From: Lishizhenia tianjinensis
Lineage (GTDB): Bacteria; Bacteroidota; Bacteroidia; Flavobacteriales_D; Crocinitomicaceae
NCBI GenBank assembly: GCA_943330745.2
Contig: CALQIX020000013.1
Coordinates: forward strand, 27,419 to 91,418
Direction: 5' to 3'
DNA: 64,000 bases
This document shows, piece after piece, positions 10,362 to 19,548 of this stretch. Position 1 is the stretch's first letter. Each line of letters opens with the position of its first letter. The position numbers and the translations under genes are program-made. A model generated the notes under the pieces. The model saw only the letters and a list, made by a program, of their open reading frames with translations, made no database searches and was not told the origin of the DNA.

Positions 10362-12047
10362 TTAATGAAAGCTTGTTTCGAGTATGTTTACATTGCCACA
10401 AACATCGGAAACAATAATTCGTATGCAATAAATCTCATGTAAAGGATTTTCAATAGTTGATTTAAGTTTCTTCGTTTTGTAGTCAAAATCAGCAGTAATC
10501 CATTCGTTGTTTATATAAACATCATATTTGGATAGTTTGGATTCGTTGTCAGCAATTGTCCAAACAAACGTTTTGGATTTACTATTAAAACCATAGTTTG
10601 TATAGTTTAATGGAGTTATTTTTGGTTTAATGGTATCTATAATGACTTTATATGTCCCAAACTTGAGGGCTTTAGTTATCAAGTGATTTTGTTTTATATC
10701 GGTTTCGCAATAGTCGTAGTGAGAACCATTTAAATATCCAATAAAATAGTTTTTGTCTGAATGTTTTGAACTTTTCCAATCTTTAAAGGATATAATGATT
10801 GGCTTATTTATAGCTTGGTAGAGGTCACCAAAATTTATTTTTTTACCGTTATCCACAATATTCATTTTGGTTGGCTCGTATAAGCTCAAAGAATCAATTA
10901 GTAAGGAACAATTACTAAGTTGTATTTCATACTTATTATTAGGTTTCCAATAACTTGTTTCAGGAAAAAAATGTTGAGTTGTATCCATCTGACCTGATTC
11001 AATCGTTAACCCAAATTTGATTTTATAAGCGTTTGAGAATGCGTCAATTGTTTCAATTTCTAATGGAACGCTATCACATGGATATAATTTAATTTTGCCA
11101 GTAGAATTTGTTTCAGTTGAATTGAATTGATTCATCGAATTTTTAAATAGCTTGTGAATTTTTAACCCGTTTTTATAACCAGAATAATCTTTGTATGTGT
11201 TGATATATCTAGTTTCCTCAAAACTCACCTTGTTTAATTTGGTATGATAAAGTAGTTTATTGTTACTAGTGAGTTTATTTTCATAAAGTCCACAAGCCCC
11301 AGTTGAATGAGGGTCATATCCTGAAATCCCAATTCCGATTGTGCCATAAAGCATTGAAAAATTGGATGGTAGTACAATAGTATTTCCTGATGCTAGTTTC
11401 CCGTTGATAATGCTAATAGTTTTGGATTTTTTTGGTATAATAAATCCTTCATTACTTAATCCATAAACCTTCATTGAATTTATCGTTGGTTTATAAATAT
11501 CCTTGTTTCCTAACCCAAATAATAGGGGATTCAATGGAGTATCTGTCGCTGTTTCTCTAATTTCAAAATGCAAATGTGGACCTGTTGAACTTCCTGTGTT
11601 TCCTGAAAGAGCAAAAACTTGGCCTCTCTGAAGAGGAACGGCATTTGAATCTAGATAAAGTTCAATTTCATTATTTTGTTGATTTATCCGGGCTGCATTT
11701 ACCACAGAATCCAATTTTCCAAGGAATTTTGAACAATGGGCATATACACTAGTTAATCCATCTGAATGATTTATATATACAACTTTGCCATATCCATAAG
11801 GGGTGACACGTACCCGCGAAACATAGCCATCTGCGATTGAATGTAGGTTTAATCCCTCAACCCCGTTTGTTCGATAATCTATTCCCATGTGAAAATGATT
11901 TGGTCTTAAATCACCAAAATAGGCTCCTATGCTAATAGGAATTGATAATGGATTATGAAAATTATAATCTTGCGTTAATCCAAAAAATGAGAACATCCAA
12001 AAAATGAGAGGCAAGATAATTTTTAGAGGGAATAATTTCATATTCAA
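10362..12047 (-). CDS. M23 family metallopeptidase (LytM-like), exported
   Basis: A 561-residue exported protein with an N-terminal signal peptide (FWMFSFFGLTQ region). The LytM/M23 domain occupies about residues 35-170, with the first zinc-ligand motif HMGIDYR and the HLHFE motif near residue 158. The remaining ~390 residues look beta-rich, with no catalytic motif that I recognise. Such proteins cleave peptidoglycan cross-links or act as scaffolds in the periplasm; both zinc motifs are intact, so activity is plausible. It faces the coxA terminator and is a single-gene unit. Confidence 0.85.
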   Translation of the reverse strand: MNMKLFPLKIILPLIFWMFSFFGLTQDYNFHNPLSIPISIGAYFGDLRPNHFHMGIDYRTNGVEGLNLHSIADGYVSRVRVTPYGYGKVVYINHSDGLTSVYAHCSKFLGKLDSVVNAARINQQNNEIELYLDSNAVPLQRGQVFALSGNTGSSTGPHLHFEIRETATDTPLNPLLFGLGNKDIYKPTINSMKVYGLSNEGFIIPKKSKTISIINGKLASGNTIVLPSNFSMLYGTIGIGISGYDPHSTGACGLYENKLTSNNKLLYHTKLNKVSFEETRYINTYKDYSGYKNGLKIHKLFKNSMNQFNSTETNSTGKIKLYPCDSVPLEIETIDAFSNAYKIKFGLTIESGQMDTTQHFFPETSYWKPNNKYEIQLSNCSLLIDSLSLYEPTKMNIVDNGKKINFGDLYQAINKPIIISFKDWKSSKHSDKNYFIGYLNGSHYDYCETDIKQNHLITKALKFGTYKVIIDTIKPKITPLNYTNYGFNSKSKTFVWTIADNESKLSKYDVYINNEWITADFDYKTKKLKSTIENPLHEIYCIRIIVSDVCGNVNILETSFH

Positions 12048-12202
12048 AATTAATTTGTTTCGTCTTTTAAAAGAGACGTGTATTCACAAGTTTAGCACAT
12101 TTAAGTGTGTAAAACTAACATTAGACAGAGATTGAAAAGGTTGATTTCTTCTTGAAATAAAAAATATTAGCGCGAAAAGTTCTTTCATGTTGGCCGGAAT
12201 GC

Positions 12203-12210
12203 TAACTTTG
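12203..12210 (+). promoter_or_regulatory. Bacteroidota -7 box (TAACTTTG) before the coiled-coil/zapA genes
   Basis: TAACTTTG matches the TAnnTTTG element used by the primary sigma factor of Bacteroidota. It lies 15 bp before the ATG at 12226, which makes the TTG and ATG codons further upstream unlikely starts. Confidence 0.6.
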
Positions 12211-12225
12211 TACAAAGCCATTTTT

Positions 12226-12537
12226 ATGACTGAGAGAATTCAAATAAGTATAGAAAGTATTAAAGCTAAAATTGCGACCCTTTTACAAGGGTTAACAGAT
12301 TTGAAAATTGAAAATACAACTATGTCTAATGAAATTCAATCATTGAAGAATGAATTGCACATGAAGGTTCAAACCGAACAAAATTTGCAATCAGTGATTG
12401 ATAACTTAAATCAAGAAATAGAGTTGGCTAAAAAACAAGTTATCGAGCTTTCTCAAAAACCAGTTGGTCGTACGGAGGATGAAATTGATGAATTGGTAAA
12501 AGAAATAGATTACTGTATTGAACAACTTAAAAAATAG
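12226..12537 (+). CDS. Small coiled-coil protein upstream of zapA (possible divisome accessory)
   Basis: A 103-residue, almost wholly alpha-helical protein with heptad-like Leu/Ile spacing from residue 8 to 85. The pattern resembles short coiled-coil division proteins such as ZapB, but I cannot prove homology. The ATG at 12226 is chosen because a -7 promoter box ends just upstream; a longer reading from 12187 would begin inside or before the promoter. It ends 3 bp before zapA, which suggests co-translation and a shared role at the septum. Confidence 0.7.
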   Translation: MTERIQISIESIKAKIATLLQGLTDLKIENTTMSNEIQSLKNELHMKVQTEQNLQSVIDNLNQEIELAKKQVIELSQKPVGRTEDEIDELVKEIDYCIEQLKK

Positions 12538-12540
12538 TTC

Positions 12541-12825
12541 ATGGAGAAATTGTCATTAAATGTTGTTATTGGAGGAAGAACCTATCCATTGAAAGTAAAT
12601 GTGGGTGAAGAGGTTCAAATTCAAAAAGCGGCTGAGGATATCAATCGTGCAATTCAATTATTACAAGAGAATTATGCGGTGAAAGATATGCAAGATTTAT
12701 TGGCGATGTCTTCGTTGCAATTGCTTTCAAAAGCATCGAATCGAATGAATAATAAGACAGATGAACCTGATTATTCTGATATTGAAAATGCTTTATCTGA
12801 TATTGAAAGTAAGCTTAATCTTTAA
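12541..12825 (+). CDS. zapA: Cell division protein ZapA
   Basis: A 94-residue protein with the ZapA fold: an N-terminal beta segment (NVVIGGRTYPLKV) followed by the helix with VQKAAEDINRAI-type spacing and a C-terminal coiled coil. ZapA binds FtsZ and bundles protofilaments at the division ring. It is preceded by the coiled-coil gene with a 3-bp gap and followed 55 bp later by rny, a common Bacteroidota order. Confidence 0.88.
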   Translation: MEKLSLNVVIGGRTYPLKVNVGEEVQIQKAAEDINRAIQLLQENYAVKDMQDLLAMSSLQLLSKASNRMNNKTDEPDYSDIENALSDIESKLNL

Positions 12826-12879
12826 ATTACCGATTCTCCGATAGCTTTTTTTGTACTAGTTTAAAACAAATTAAGTGTT

Positions 12880-14412
12880 ATGGAAATTGTAATTGGGCTG
12901 TTAATCGGTCTTGTAGGAGGAGGAGGAGTTGTTGCTATTGTTCAACAAACGATGCTAAAAGCAAAGCGTGAAAAAATGATTAAGGATGCTGAGTCCGAAG
13001 GAGAGAATATAAAAAAAGATAAAATTCTTCAAGCCAAAGAGAACTTCTTGCGATTAAAAGAGGAGCATGAAACAACAATCAAGGAAAAGGAACGTAGAAT
13101 ACAATCTGGAGAAGACCGTATAAGAAACAAGGAAAAATCGGTAAATCAAAAAATGGAAGATTTTGGTCGAAAAGAAAAAGACCTTGAGAAAAAACAATTA
13201 GAACTTGATACAAAAATTCAAGCGTTGGAAGTTAAAAGCCAAGAATTGGATAAAATGCAACAAAAACGTGTTGCTGAATTGTCTAAAATAAGTGGTTTGC
13301 CAGCTGAGGAAGCAAAAACTATGTTAGTAGAGGCATTGAAAGATGAAGCACGAACAAATGCTTTGGTGCATATTAAAGAAATTGTTGAAGAATCAAAATT
13401 AAACGCTAATCGAGAAGCACGTAAGATTGTGATCCAGTCAATTCAACGTGTCGCAACTGAACAAGCAATCGAAAATGCAGTTTCTGTTTTCAATATTGAA
13501 TCAGATGAAATTAAAGGTAGGATTATTGGCCGTGAGGGAAGAAATATTAGAGCGCTTGAGGCTGCAACCGGTGTGGAAATAGTTGTTGATGATACCCCGG
13601 AAGCAATAATTCTTTCTTGTTTCGACCCTGTTAGAAGAGAAATTGCCCGTTTGGCATTGCATCAATTGGTTTCAGATGGCAGAATTCATCCTGCTCGAAT
13701 AGAAGAAGTAGTAGCCAAAACGCGCAAACAATTAGAAGAAGAAATCGCAGAAACAGGTAGAAGGACATGCATCGACCTTGGGATTCATGGTTTGCATCCG
13801 GAATTGACGAGAATGGTAGGTCGCATGAAGTACCGCTCTTCTTATGGTCAAAACTTATTACAACACTCAAGAGAAGTAGCTAACTTATGTGCTATTATGG
13901 CTGCGGAACTTGGATTGAATGTTAAAATCGCGAAAAGAGCAGGCTTGTTACACGATATTGGTAAAGTTCCTGATGAAGAACCGGAACTGCCTCATGCTAT
14001 ACTTGGTATGAAAATCGCTGAAAAATATGGTGAGAAAGCAGAAGTTTTAAATGCAATTGGAGCGCACCACGATGAAATAGAAATGACTTCCTTGATTTCT
14101 CCAATTGTTCAAGTTTGTGATGCAGTTTCTGGAGCACGTCCTGGCGCAAGACGAGAGATTGTTGACGCTTATATAAAACGAATTAAGGATTTGGAGGCAT
14201 TGGCTTTGTCCTATGATGGAGTTTCTAGTGCATTCGCCATTCAAGCGGGAAGAGAATTACGTATAATGGTAGAAGCAGAGAAAGTCACAGATGCAAAGGC
14301 AGATGAATTGTCTTTTACTATCTCCCATCGAATTCAAACTGAAATGACGTATCCAGGCCAAGTAAAAGTTACTGTAATCCGTGAGAAACGTTCCGTTAAT
14401 TACGCAAAATAA
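12880..14412 (+). CDS. rny: Ribonuclease Y
   Basis: A 510-residue membrane-anchored endoribonuclease that starts mRNA decay. Order of parts: N-terminal membrane helix (residues 2-22), a long charged coiled coil (about 30-145), a KH RNA-binding domain around residues 205-265 with [12 protein letters not shown], and an HD phosphohydrolase domain with LLHDIGK holding the metal-binding His-Asp pair. Length and order fit the family. It is probably transcribed with zapA or from its own weak promoter in the 55-bp gap. Confidence 0.96.
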   Translation: MEIVIGLLIGLVGGGGVVAIVQQTMLKAKREKMIKDAESEGENIKKDKILQAKENFLRLKEEHETTIKEKERRIQSGEDRIRNKEKSVNQKMEDFGRKEKDLEKKQLELDTKIQALEVKSQELDKMQQKRVAELSKISGLPAEEAKTMLVEALKDEARTNALVHIKEIVEESKLNANREARKIVIQSIQRVATEQAIENAVSVFNIESDEIKGRIIGREGRNIRALEAATGVEIVVDDTPEAIILSCFDPVRREIARLALHQLVSDGRIHPARIEEVVAKTRKQLEEEIAETGRRTCIDLGIHGLHPELTRMVGRMKYRSSYGQNLLQHSREVANLCAIMAAELGLNVKIAKRAGLLHDIGKVPDEEPELPHAILGMKIAEKYGEKAEVLNAIGAHHDEIEMTSLISPIVQVCDAVSGARPGARREIVDAYIKRIKDLEALALSYDGVSSAFAIQAGRELRIMVEAEKVTDAKADELSFTISHRIQTEMTYPGQVKVTVIREKRSVNYAK

Positions 14413-14486
14413 GTTTATAATAGATTAAACCATTGGTAAAACAATTTGACTAATGGTATGTTAGATAATTGTTTTATTCTAGTTGC

Positions 14487-15497
14487 ATGATTCAAACTGA
14501 TATTATTATTATTGGAGCAGGTCCAGTTGGCTTGTTCACTGTTTTTGAAGCAGGTCTTTTAAAATTGACTTGTCATTTAATAGACTCTCTTCCACAACCA
14601 GGTGGACAATGTTCGGAAATTTATCCTAAAAAACCTATTTATGATATTCCCGGATTTCCGAGTATTTTGGCAGGTGAGTTGATTGACAATTTGATGAAAC
14701 AAGCAGCTCCATTTAAACCAGGTTTCACACTTGGAGAGGCAGCACAAACAATTGAAAAAACTTCTGATGGAAAGTTTATTGTAACAACTGTAAAAGGCAC
14801 AAAACATGAAGCTCCAATTGTTATGATAGCTGGAGGACTAGGTGTTTTTGAACCAAGAAAACCACCTATCGAAGGACTTGAAAGTTATGAAGATAAAGGA
14901 GTAGAGTATATTATTAAGGACCCTAACTTTTATCAAGGAAAGCGTTGTGTGATTGCTGGAGGAGGAGATTCAGCGTTGGACTGGTCGATTTATTTGGCTG
15001 AAAATAAAATTGCATCTGAGGTGATATTGGTTCACCGCAGTAGTTCTTTTAGAGGCCATTTGGATTCAGTTCAAAAAGTGATTGATATGGCTGGAAAAGG
15101 GGAGATCAATTTAATTACAGAAGCAGAAGTTACAGGAATTTATGGAAATGGTAAACTGGAAAAAGTTCAAATTACGCATCAAACCAATGGATTAATGGAA
15201 ATTGACGCGGATCATTTGATTCCGCTTTTTGGTCTTAAACCGAGTTTAGGCCCAATAGCAGATTGGGGTTTAGAAATTGAGAAGAGCGCTATCAAAGTTA
15301 ATACCTTAGATTATTCTACTAATATTCCGGGAATTTATGCTATTGGAGATGTAAATACGTATGAGAATAAGTTGAAGTTAATTCTCTGTGGTTTTCATGA
15401 AGGAACTTTGGCGGTTCAATCCGCATTTGCCCGAATCCATCCAGAGAAAAAGAACGTACTAAAATATACGACAGTTAACGGGGTTCAGGGTTTCTAA
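14487..15497 (+). CDS. Ferredoxin-NADP+ reductase-like (thioredoxin-reductase fold) flavoprotein
   Basis: A 336-residue FAD/NAD(P)-dependent enzyme. The FAD-binding motif IIGAGPVGL is at the N-terminus and a second dinucleotide motif, AGGGDSALDW, is near the middle. The CxxC redox pair of true thioredoxin reductase is absent, which points to the TrxR-like ferredoxin/flavodoxin reductases. The C-terminal YAIGDVNTY segment closes the FAD site. The ATG at 14487 is preferred over a TTG six codons upstream because it starts directly at the flavin fold. It lies 2 bp before the pyrophosphatase gene. Confidence 0.87.
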   Translation: MIQTDIIIIGAGPVGLFTVFEAGLLKLTCHLIDSLPQPGGQCSEIYPKKPIYDIPGFPSILAGELIDNLMKQAAPFKPGFTLGEAAQTIEKTSDGKFIVTTVKGTKHEAPIVMIAGGLGVFEPRKPPIEGLESYEDKGVEYIIKDPNFYQGKRCVIAGGGDSALDWSIYLAENKIASEVILVHRSSSFRGHLDSVQKVIDMAGKGEINLITEAEVTGIYGNGKLEKVQITHQTNGLMEIDADHLIPLFGLKPSLGPIADWGLEIEKSAIKVNTLDYSTNIPGIYAIGDVNTYENKLKLILCGFHEGTLAVQSAFARIHPEKKNVLKYTTVNGVQGF

Positions 15498-15499
15498 TT

Positions 15500-16075
15500 A
15501 TGAAACTTGTTTTTGCTACACACAATTCGAATAAAGTTAAAGAAATAGCCTCTTTGCTCCCTGATAATTTTCAATTATTATCCTTGACAGATATTCAGTT
15601 TGACGAAGAAATCGCTGAAACTGCGGATACGCTCGAAGGAAACTCACAATTGAAAGCACAGACAATTTACCAAAAAACGGGAGTTGCTTGTTTTGCTGAT
15701 GATACAGGATTAGAAGTTGAGTCCTTGAATAATCGTCCTGGTGTGTTTTCTGCCCGTTATGCAGGCCATCATAAAAGTGATGAGGATAATATCAGTAAAG
15801 TTTTAGAGGAGATGGAAAATGAAGCAAATCGGAATGCACGTTTTCGAACCGTGATTACATTGATTATAGATGACATTGAACATCAATTTGAAGGAATTGT
15901 ACATGGAAAATTAATTTCAGAAAAAAAAGGACAATCCGGTTTTGGGTACGACCCAATTTTTGTTCCAGAAAATGAAAAAAGAACCTTTGGGGAAATGGAC
16001 TTAAATGAAAAAAACAATTTTAGTCACCGAGCGAGAGCATTTAATTCTATGATTAGCTTTTTAACCCATAGTTAA
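15500..16075 (+). CDS. rdgB: XTP/dITP diphosphatase (RdgB/HAM1 family)
   Basis: A 191-residue house-cleaning nucleotide pyrophosphatase that hydrolyses deaminated purine triphosphates. Family motifs are visible: THNSNKVKEI at the N-terminus, FADDTGLEVESL near residue 68, and GFGYDPIFVP in the C-terminal half, which binds the purine. Length is typical. It is probably co-transcribed with the preceding reductase gene. Confidence 0.94.
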   Translation: MKLVFATHNSNKVKEIASLLPDNFQLLSLTDIQFDEEIAETADTLEGNSQLKAQTIYQKTGVACFADDTGLEVESLNNRPGVFSARYAGHHKSDEDNISKVLEEMENEANRNARFRTVITLIIDDIEHQFEGIVHGKLISEKKGQSGFGYDPIFVPENEKRTFGEMDLNEKNNFSHRARAFNSMISFLTHS

Positions 16076-16103
16076 GTTGATTTTTTTATCAGGACTTAAG
16101 CTT

Positions 16104-18590
16104 TTACTTTTTTCTAATTTTCCATTTCCTTATTTCAAGTATAATTAGGACTATCAATGCTGCAGAAAATGATCCCAATAGGTTAATCCAACCTGGAAAA
16201 TCGAAACTAAAAATTAAACTTAATGCAGGAATTAATAGCAACATAAGCAATAATGAACCCGCAGAAATGAGAATAATTATGAGTGATTTATTTTTTTCCT
16301 TTATGACATCAAAAACATTTCTAGAAGTTGAAAGCGTACTGACAATTAAAAATAAATTTCCAAATATCATGGTTGAAAATGTCAACGCTCGAGTTTCCCC
16401 CACAGTGTGATTATTATAACTTGAAATAATATAAACAAAAATTATAGCTACTAGTAATAGAACACCAATTTTTGTGCTAGCAAGTATTTTTCTGAATCCA
16501 AAAAATGACTCATTTGGATTTCTAGGTAAGCGATTCATGATATTTAATTCTTCTTTTTCAGATTCAAAGGCTATAGAGCAAACTGGATCAATAATGAGTT
16601 CCATCATTACTATGTGCAGTGGCATGAGTAAAATTGGAAAGGAGGGAACAAAAGCGGGTATTAAGGTAAGTCCAATTATTGGTGTGTGGATGGCGAGTAT
16701 ATAGGTCATGGCTTTTTGTAGGTTATCCATGATTTTTCGTCCCGCACGAATTGCTGCAACAATAGAACTGAAATTATCGTCCAATAAAACCATTGCAGAT
16801 GCTTCACGTGCGACATCGGTTCCTTTAGCTCCCATTGCAATACCAATATCAGCTGCTTTTAATGCCGGTGCATCATTTACACCATCGCCGGTCATGGCCA
16901 CAATTTCACCATTGGCTTTCAATGCTTTTATTAATCGTAGTTTTTGATCAGGAATAATTCGGGCAAACAAATTACATTTTTTTATTTTCTCTTGTAATTC
17001 CAGATCATTCATTGTTAATAAGTCTGACCCGGTAATTACTGGTTCGTTTACAATTAGTCCAGCTTGTTCAGCAATGCTTCTTGCCGTTGTAGGAAAATCT
17101 CCAGTGATCATGATCACTTTAATTCCAGCTCCCTCACATTCCTTTAGCGCTTTAGGCACTTCAGGTCGTATTGGATCTTCAAATCCAAGTAAGCCAATAA
17201 ATCCAAATTCAAATCCATTTTGTTTTTCTGGTAAACTTAGTTTATTCTCATAGGTAGTATTTGCTACACCTAAAACGCGTTGTCCTTTATGTCCTAATTG
17301 ATCGACAAGAGCTAACAAACGCTTAGCTTCGATTGATGATAGGTTGCATAACTTGAAGATTGTTTCAGGCGCTCCTTTGCAACAAACTTGATATTTTTCA
17401 TTCGTTAGTTTTAGTACATGCGTCATTGCCGTTATATCATTTGATAACGCATATTCTTTTACGGTTTCTTGTGCTACTAATTCAATAGTATTAATTGAAC
17501 TATAACTCAGGTGAATCGCTTTTTCCATCGGGTCAATAGTTTGATTGTGAGAAGCATAAAATGCTGTTTGAAGTATCGGATGAATTAATTCTTTATTCTC
17601 TTCAAATTGATTTTTTGTAAGTAAATGAGATGAAGTGTAAATCGAAACTACCTCCATTTTGTTTTGTGTAATCGTTCCCGTTTTATCCGAACATAAAACA
17701 GTTGCCGAACCTAGTGTTTCAATGGCAGAAGATTTTCTTGTAAGCAAATTTTTACTCGAAAGTCTCCACGCTCCGATTGATAGAAAAACCGAGAGAACAA
17801 CAGGGAATTCCTCAGGAAGCATGGCCATAGCTGTTGCAAGACCATTTAGAAGAGATTGTACAAGATCCCCTCTTGTAATAAAAAAAGCTATAATTACTAA
17901 AGAGCTTAATATACTTCCAACATAAAATAATTTCTTGATTAGTAATTTGATTTCAATTTGAAGTTTCGTTTGTTTAATTTCTATTGATTGTAGTGACTTC
18001 CCGATTTTTCCAAAAGCTGTATTTAATCCGGTAAACGTAACCTTAATCATGGCTCGGCCTTGCACAACAAGCGTCCCGCTAAATACGTGTATCGAAATTG
18101 AAGACAGCGTTTTACTTACGGGCAAAGATTCTCCGGTAAGAATGGATTCATCAATGCATAAATTAGATGCTGCAATAAGTATTCCGTCGGCTGGTATGCG
18201 ATCTCCTTCATGAATGATTACAATATCATCAGGAACAATTTCTCTTCCCGGTATCCGCTTTTCCATTCCATTTCGCATTACTAGCGCACGAGGAGAAGAA
18301 AGTTTTTTTAACGATTCAAGTGCTTTTTCTGTTTTTCGATTCTGATAAAAAGTAATAAAAATGATTACAAAAACCCAACTTAGTAAAATGATTCCTTCCG
18401 CCCATTCCGCTAACAAAAAGTAAAGTGAACCACAACCTAATAACAAAAGAAACATGGGCTCTTTGATTACTTCAAACCCCAATTGAAAGAAATTCCGAGT
18501 TGAAGAAATATTTAGTTCATTGTATCCGTTCGATTGGATGCGTTGTTCAACTTCCGCGGAGGAAAGTCCATTTTCTTTTGAATGATCCAT
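16104..18590 (-). CDS. Cation-translocating P-type ATPase (P2-like)
   Basis: An 828-residue ATPase with an N-terminal cation-ATPase domain, the actuator motif TGES near residue 152, the phosphorylation motif DKTGT near 303, the hinge GDGVNDAP and about ten membrane helices. It is similar to Ca2+-type P2A pumps. The membrane helix 4 motif reads PEEFP rather than the PEGLP of classic Ca2+ pumps, so the transported ion is uncertain. A perfect 23-bp palindromic element lies 9 bp upstream of its start, suggesting regulated single-gene expression. Confidence 0.88.
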   Translation of the reverse strand: MDHSKENGLSSAEVEQRIQSNGYNELNISSTRNFFQLGFEVIKEPMFLLLLGCGSLYFLLAEWAEGIILLSWVFVIIFITFYQNRKTEKALESLKKLSSPRALVMRNGMEKRIPGREIVPDDIVIIHEGDRIPADGILIAASNLCIDESILTGESLPVSKTLSSISIHVFSGTLVVQGRAMIKVTFTGLNTAFGKIGKSLQSIEIKQTKLQIEIKLLIKKLFYVGSILSSLVIIAFFITRGDLVQSLLNGLATAMAMLPEEFPVVLSVFLSIGAWRLSSKNLLTRKSSAIETLGSATVLCSDKTGTITQNKMEVVSIYTSSHLLTKNQFEENKELIHPILQTAFYASHNQTIDPMEKAIHLSYSSINTIELVAQETVKEYALSNDITAMTHVLKLTNEKYQVCCKGAPETIFKLCNLSSIEAKRLLALVDQLGHKGQRVLGVANTTYENKLSLPEKQNGFEFGFIGLLGFEDPIRPEVPKALKECEGAGIKVIMITGDFPTTARSIAEQAGLIVNEPVITGSDLLTMNDLELQEKIKKCNLFARIIPDQKLRLIKALKANGEIVAMTGDGVNDAPALKAADIGIAMGAKGTDVAREASAMVLLDDNFSSIVAAIRAGRKIMDNLQKAMTYILAIHTPIIGLTLIPAFVPSFPILLMPLHIVMMELIIDPVCSIAFESEKEELNIMNRLPRNPNESFFGFRKILASTKIGVLLLVAIIFVYIISSYNNHTVGETRALTFSTMIFGNLFLIVSTLSTSRNVFDVIKEKNKSLIIILISAGSLLLMLLLIPALSLIFSFDFPGWINLLGSFSAALIVLIILEIRKWKIRKK

Positions 18591-18599
18591 GAATGGTTT

Positions 18600-18622
18600 C
18601 TTTGTAAATAAGTTTTACAAAG
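18600..18622 (-). promoter_or_regulatory. Putative operator (9-bp inverted repeat) upstream of the P-type ATPase
   Basis: CTTTGTAAA, a 5-bp spacer (TAAGT), then TTTACAAAG: a perfect inverted repeat 9 bp before the ATPase start codon. Without a T-run it is not a terminator. The half-sites contain promoter-like CTTTG, so a bound dimer would overlap transcription initiation. Confidence 0.5.
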
Positions 18623-18701
18623 TTCATAGGAATCTGTTTGAAAAAATTACAGAATTTTGATGAACACTATTAAGTATTTAACCAGTTGCTAAATCCCCCA
18701 T

Positions 18702-19358
18702 TCACAAAGACTTTTTTTCTTGTTTATGAGACCCATCACAACGAGGCATTCGTTTGGAAAGTCCACATGTACAATCATTGATGCCGATTCCTTTTAAAAT
18801 GCGTTCTTCATATTTTTCTATTCGGGCTACTCGAGTATTAGACTGTTTTGAATCTGAAAAGAACAAATTGTATCCGCGTTGACGTCCAGGGGTAAGAGCG
18901 AAAAATGCTTCTTTAAATGAGGTGTTTTTATCAAATTTGGCAAGTAGCTCTTCTGGTAAAATTAAATCTGTGGATTTTTCAAGGGGTACTTTTAATCCAC
19001 TCTTCTCAATTTCTATGGCTTCGTAAATGTATGCTTTGATTGTTTTCTCAAGCTGGATGATATCAGATACACTTGTAAATTTAAACATACGCACGGCTTG
19101 TGAATTTTCACCTGGTTTGTGAAGAATATTTTCTGAATCTGCCAAAAGCACGCCTTTAAAAAAACTAATCGAAAGAAAATCTTTGAATGAACCAATTAAA
19201 ACTACATTACTTTTATTGTACATGTAACAGGGCACGCCCCATTTCAATCCTTCTATTAATCCACAATCTAGTATGAAAGTGTGAACTATTTCCATTTCTA
19301 GTTTCCATTTGTCGGAATTTGTAATGTAATCTAATACAGATTTATTGTTAGTATTCAT
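18702..19358 (-). CDS. YdeI/DUF1801-like protein with C-terminal CDGSH-type motif
   Basis: A 218-residue protein. The N-terminal ~120 residues match the DUF1801/YdhG-type domain and residues ~125-190 the OmdA/YdeI C-terminal region (TPGRQRGYNLFF). Residues 196-211 read CTCGLSKRMPRCDGSH, which fits the [2Fe-2S] CDGSH pattern C-x-C-x2-S-x3-P-x-C-D-G-S-H exactly. The function of YdeI proteins is poorly defined; the added iron-sulfur motif suggests redox or iron sensing, which is inference. Single gene between the ATPase and glyS. Confidence 0.78.
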   Translation of the reverse strand: MNTNNKSVLDYITNSDKWKLEMEIVHTFILDCGLIEGLKWGVPCYMYNKSNVVLIGSFKDFLSISFFKGVLLADSENILHKPGENSQAVRMFKFTSVSDIIQLEKTIKAYIYEAIEIEKSGLKVPLEKSTDLILPEELLAKFDKNTSFKEAFFALTPGRQRGYNLFFSDSKQSNTRVARIEKYEERILKGIGINDCTCGLSKRMPRCDGSHKQEKKSL

Positions 19359-19536
19359 TTTTTGAGGTAATTATTCAAATTTCACTTTCTTTTAATTTTG
19401 ATAAAAATTGTAAGTATTTTGAACTTGACAAAATTAGTAATAATCCTGTTTTATTGATTCGTGTTTTAATTGTAATGAACCGTCTATATCGCTGAGTGAT
19501 TTCAAACAAAGTACATTCTCCTTTTTACAGAAAAAC

Positions 19537-19544
19537 TATCTTTG
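19537..19544 (+). promoter_or_regulatory. -7 box TATCTTTG of glyS, 4 bp from the start codon
   Basis: A perfect TAnnTTTG match that ends 4 bp before the glyS ATG, so transcription would begin at or very near the start codon. No clear -33 TTG is visible at the usual distance. Confidence 0.6.
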
Positions 19545-19548
19545 TACT

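Noticed and set aside
12187..12225. A longer N-terminus for the coiled-coil protein
   Set aside because: The -7 promoter box at 12203-12210 lies inside this extension, so transcription would start after it.
14429..14457. Inverted repeat ACCATTGGT/ACTAATGGT after rny as a terminator
   Set aside because: One G-T pair, an AT-rich stem and no following T-run; too weak to call.
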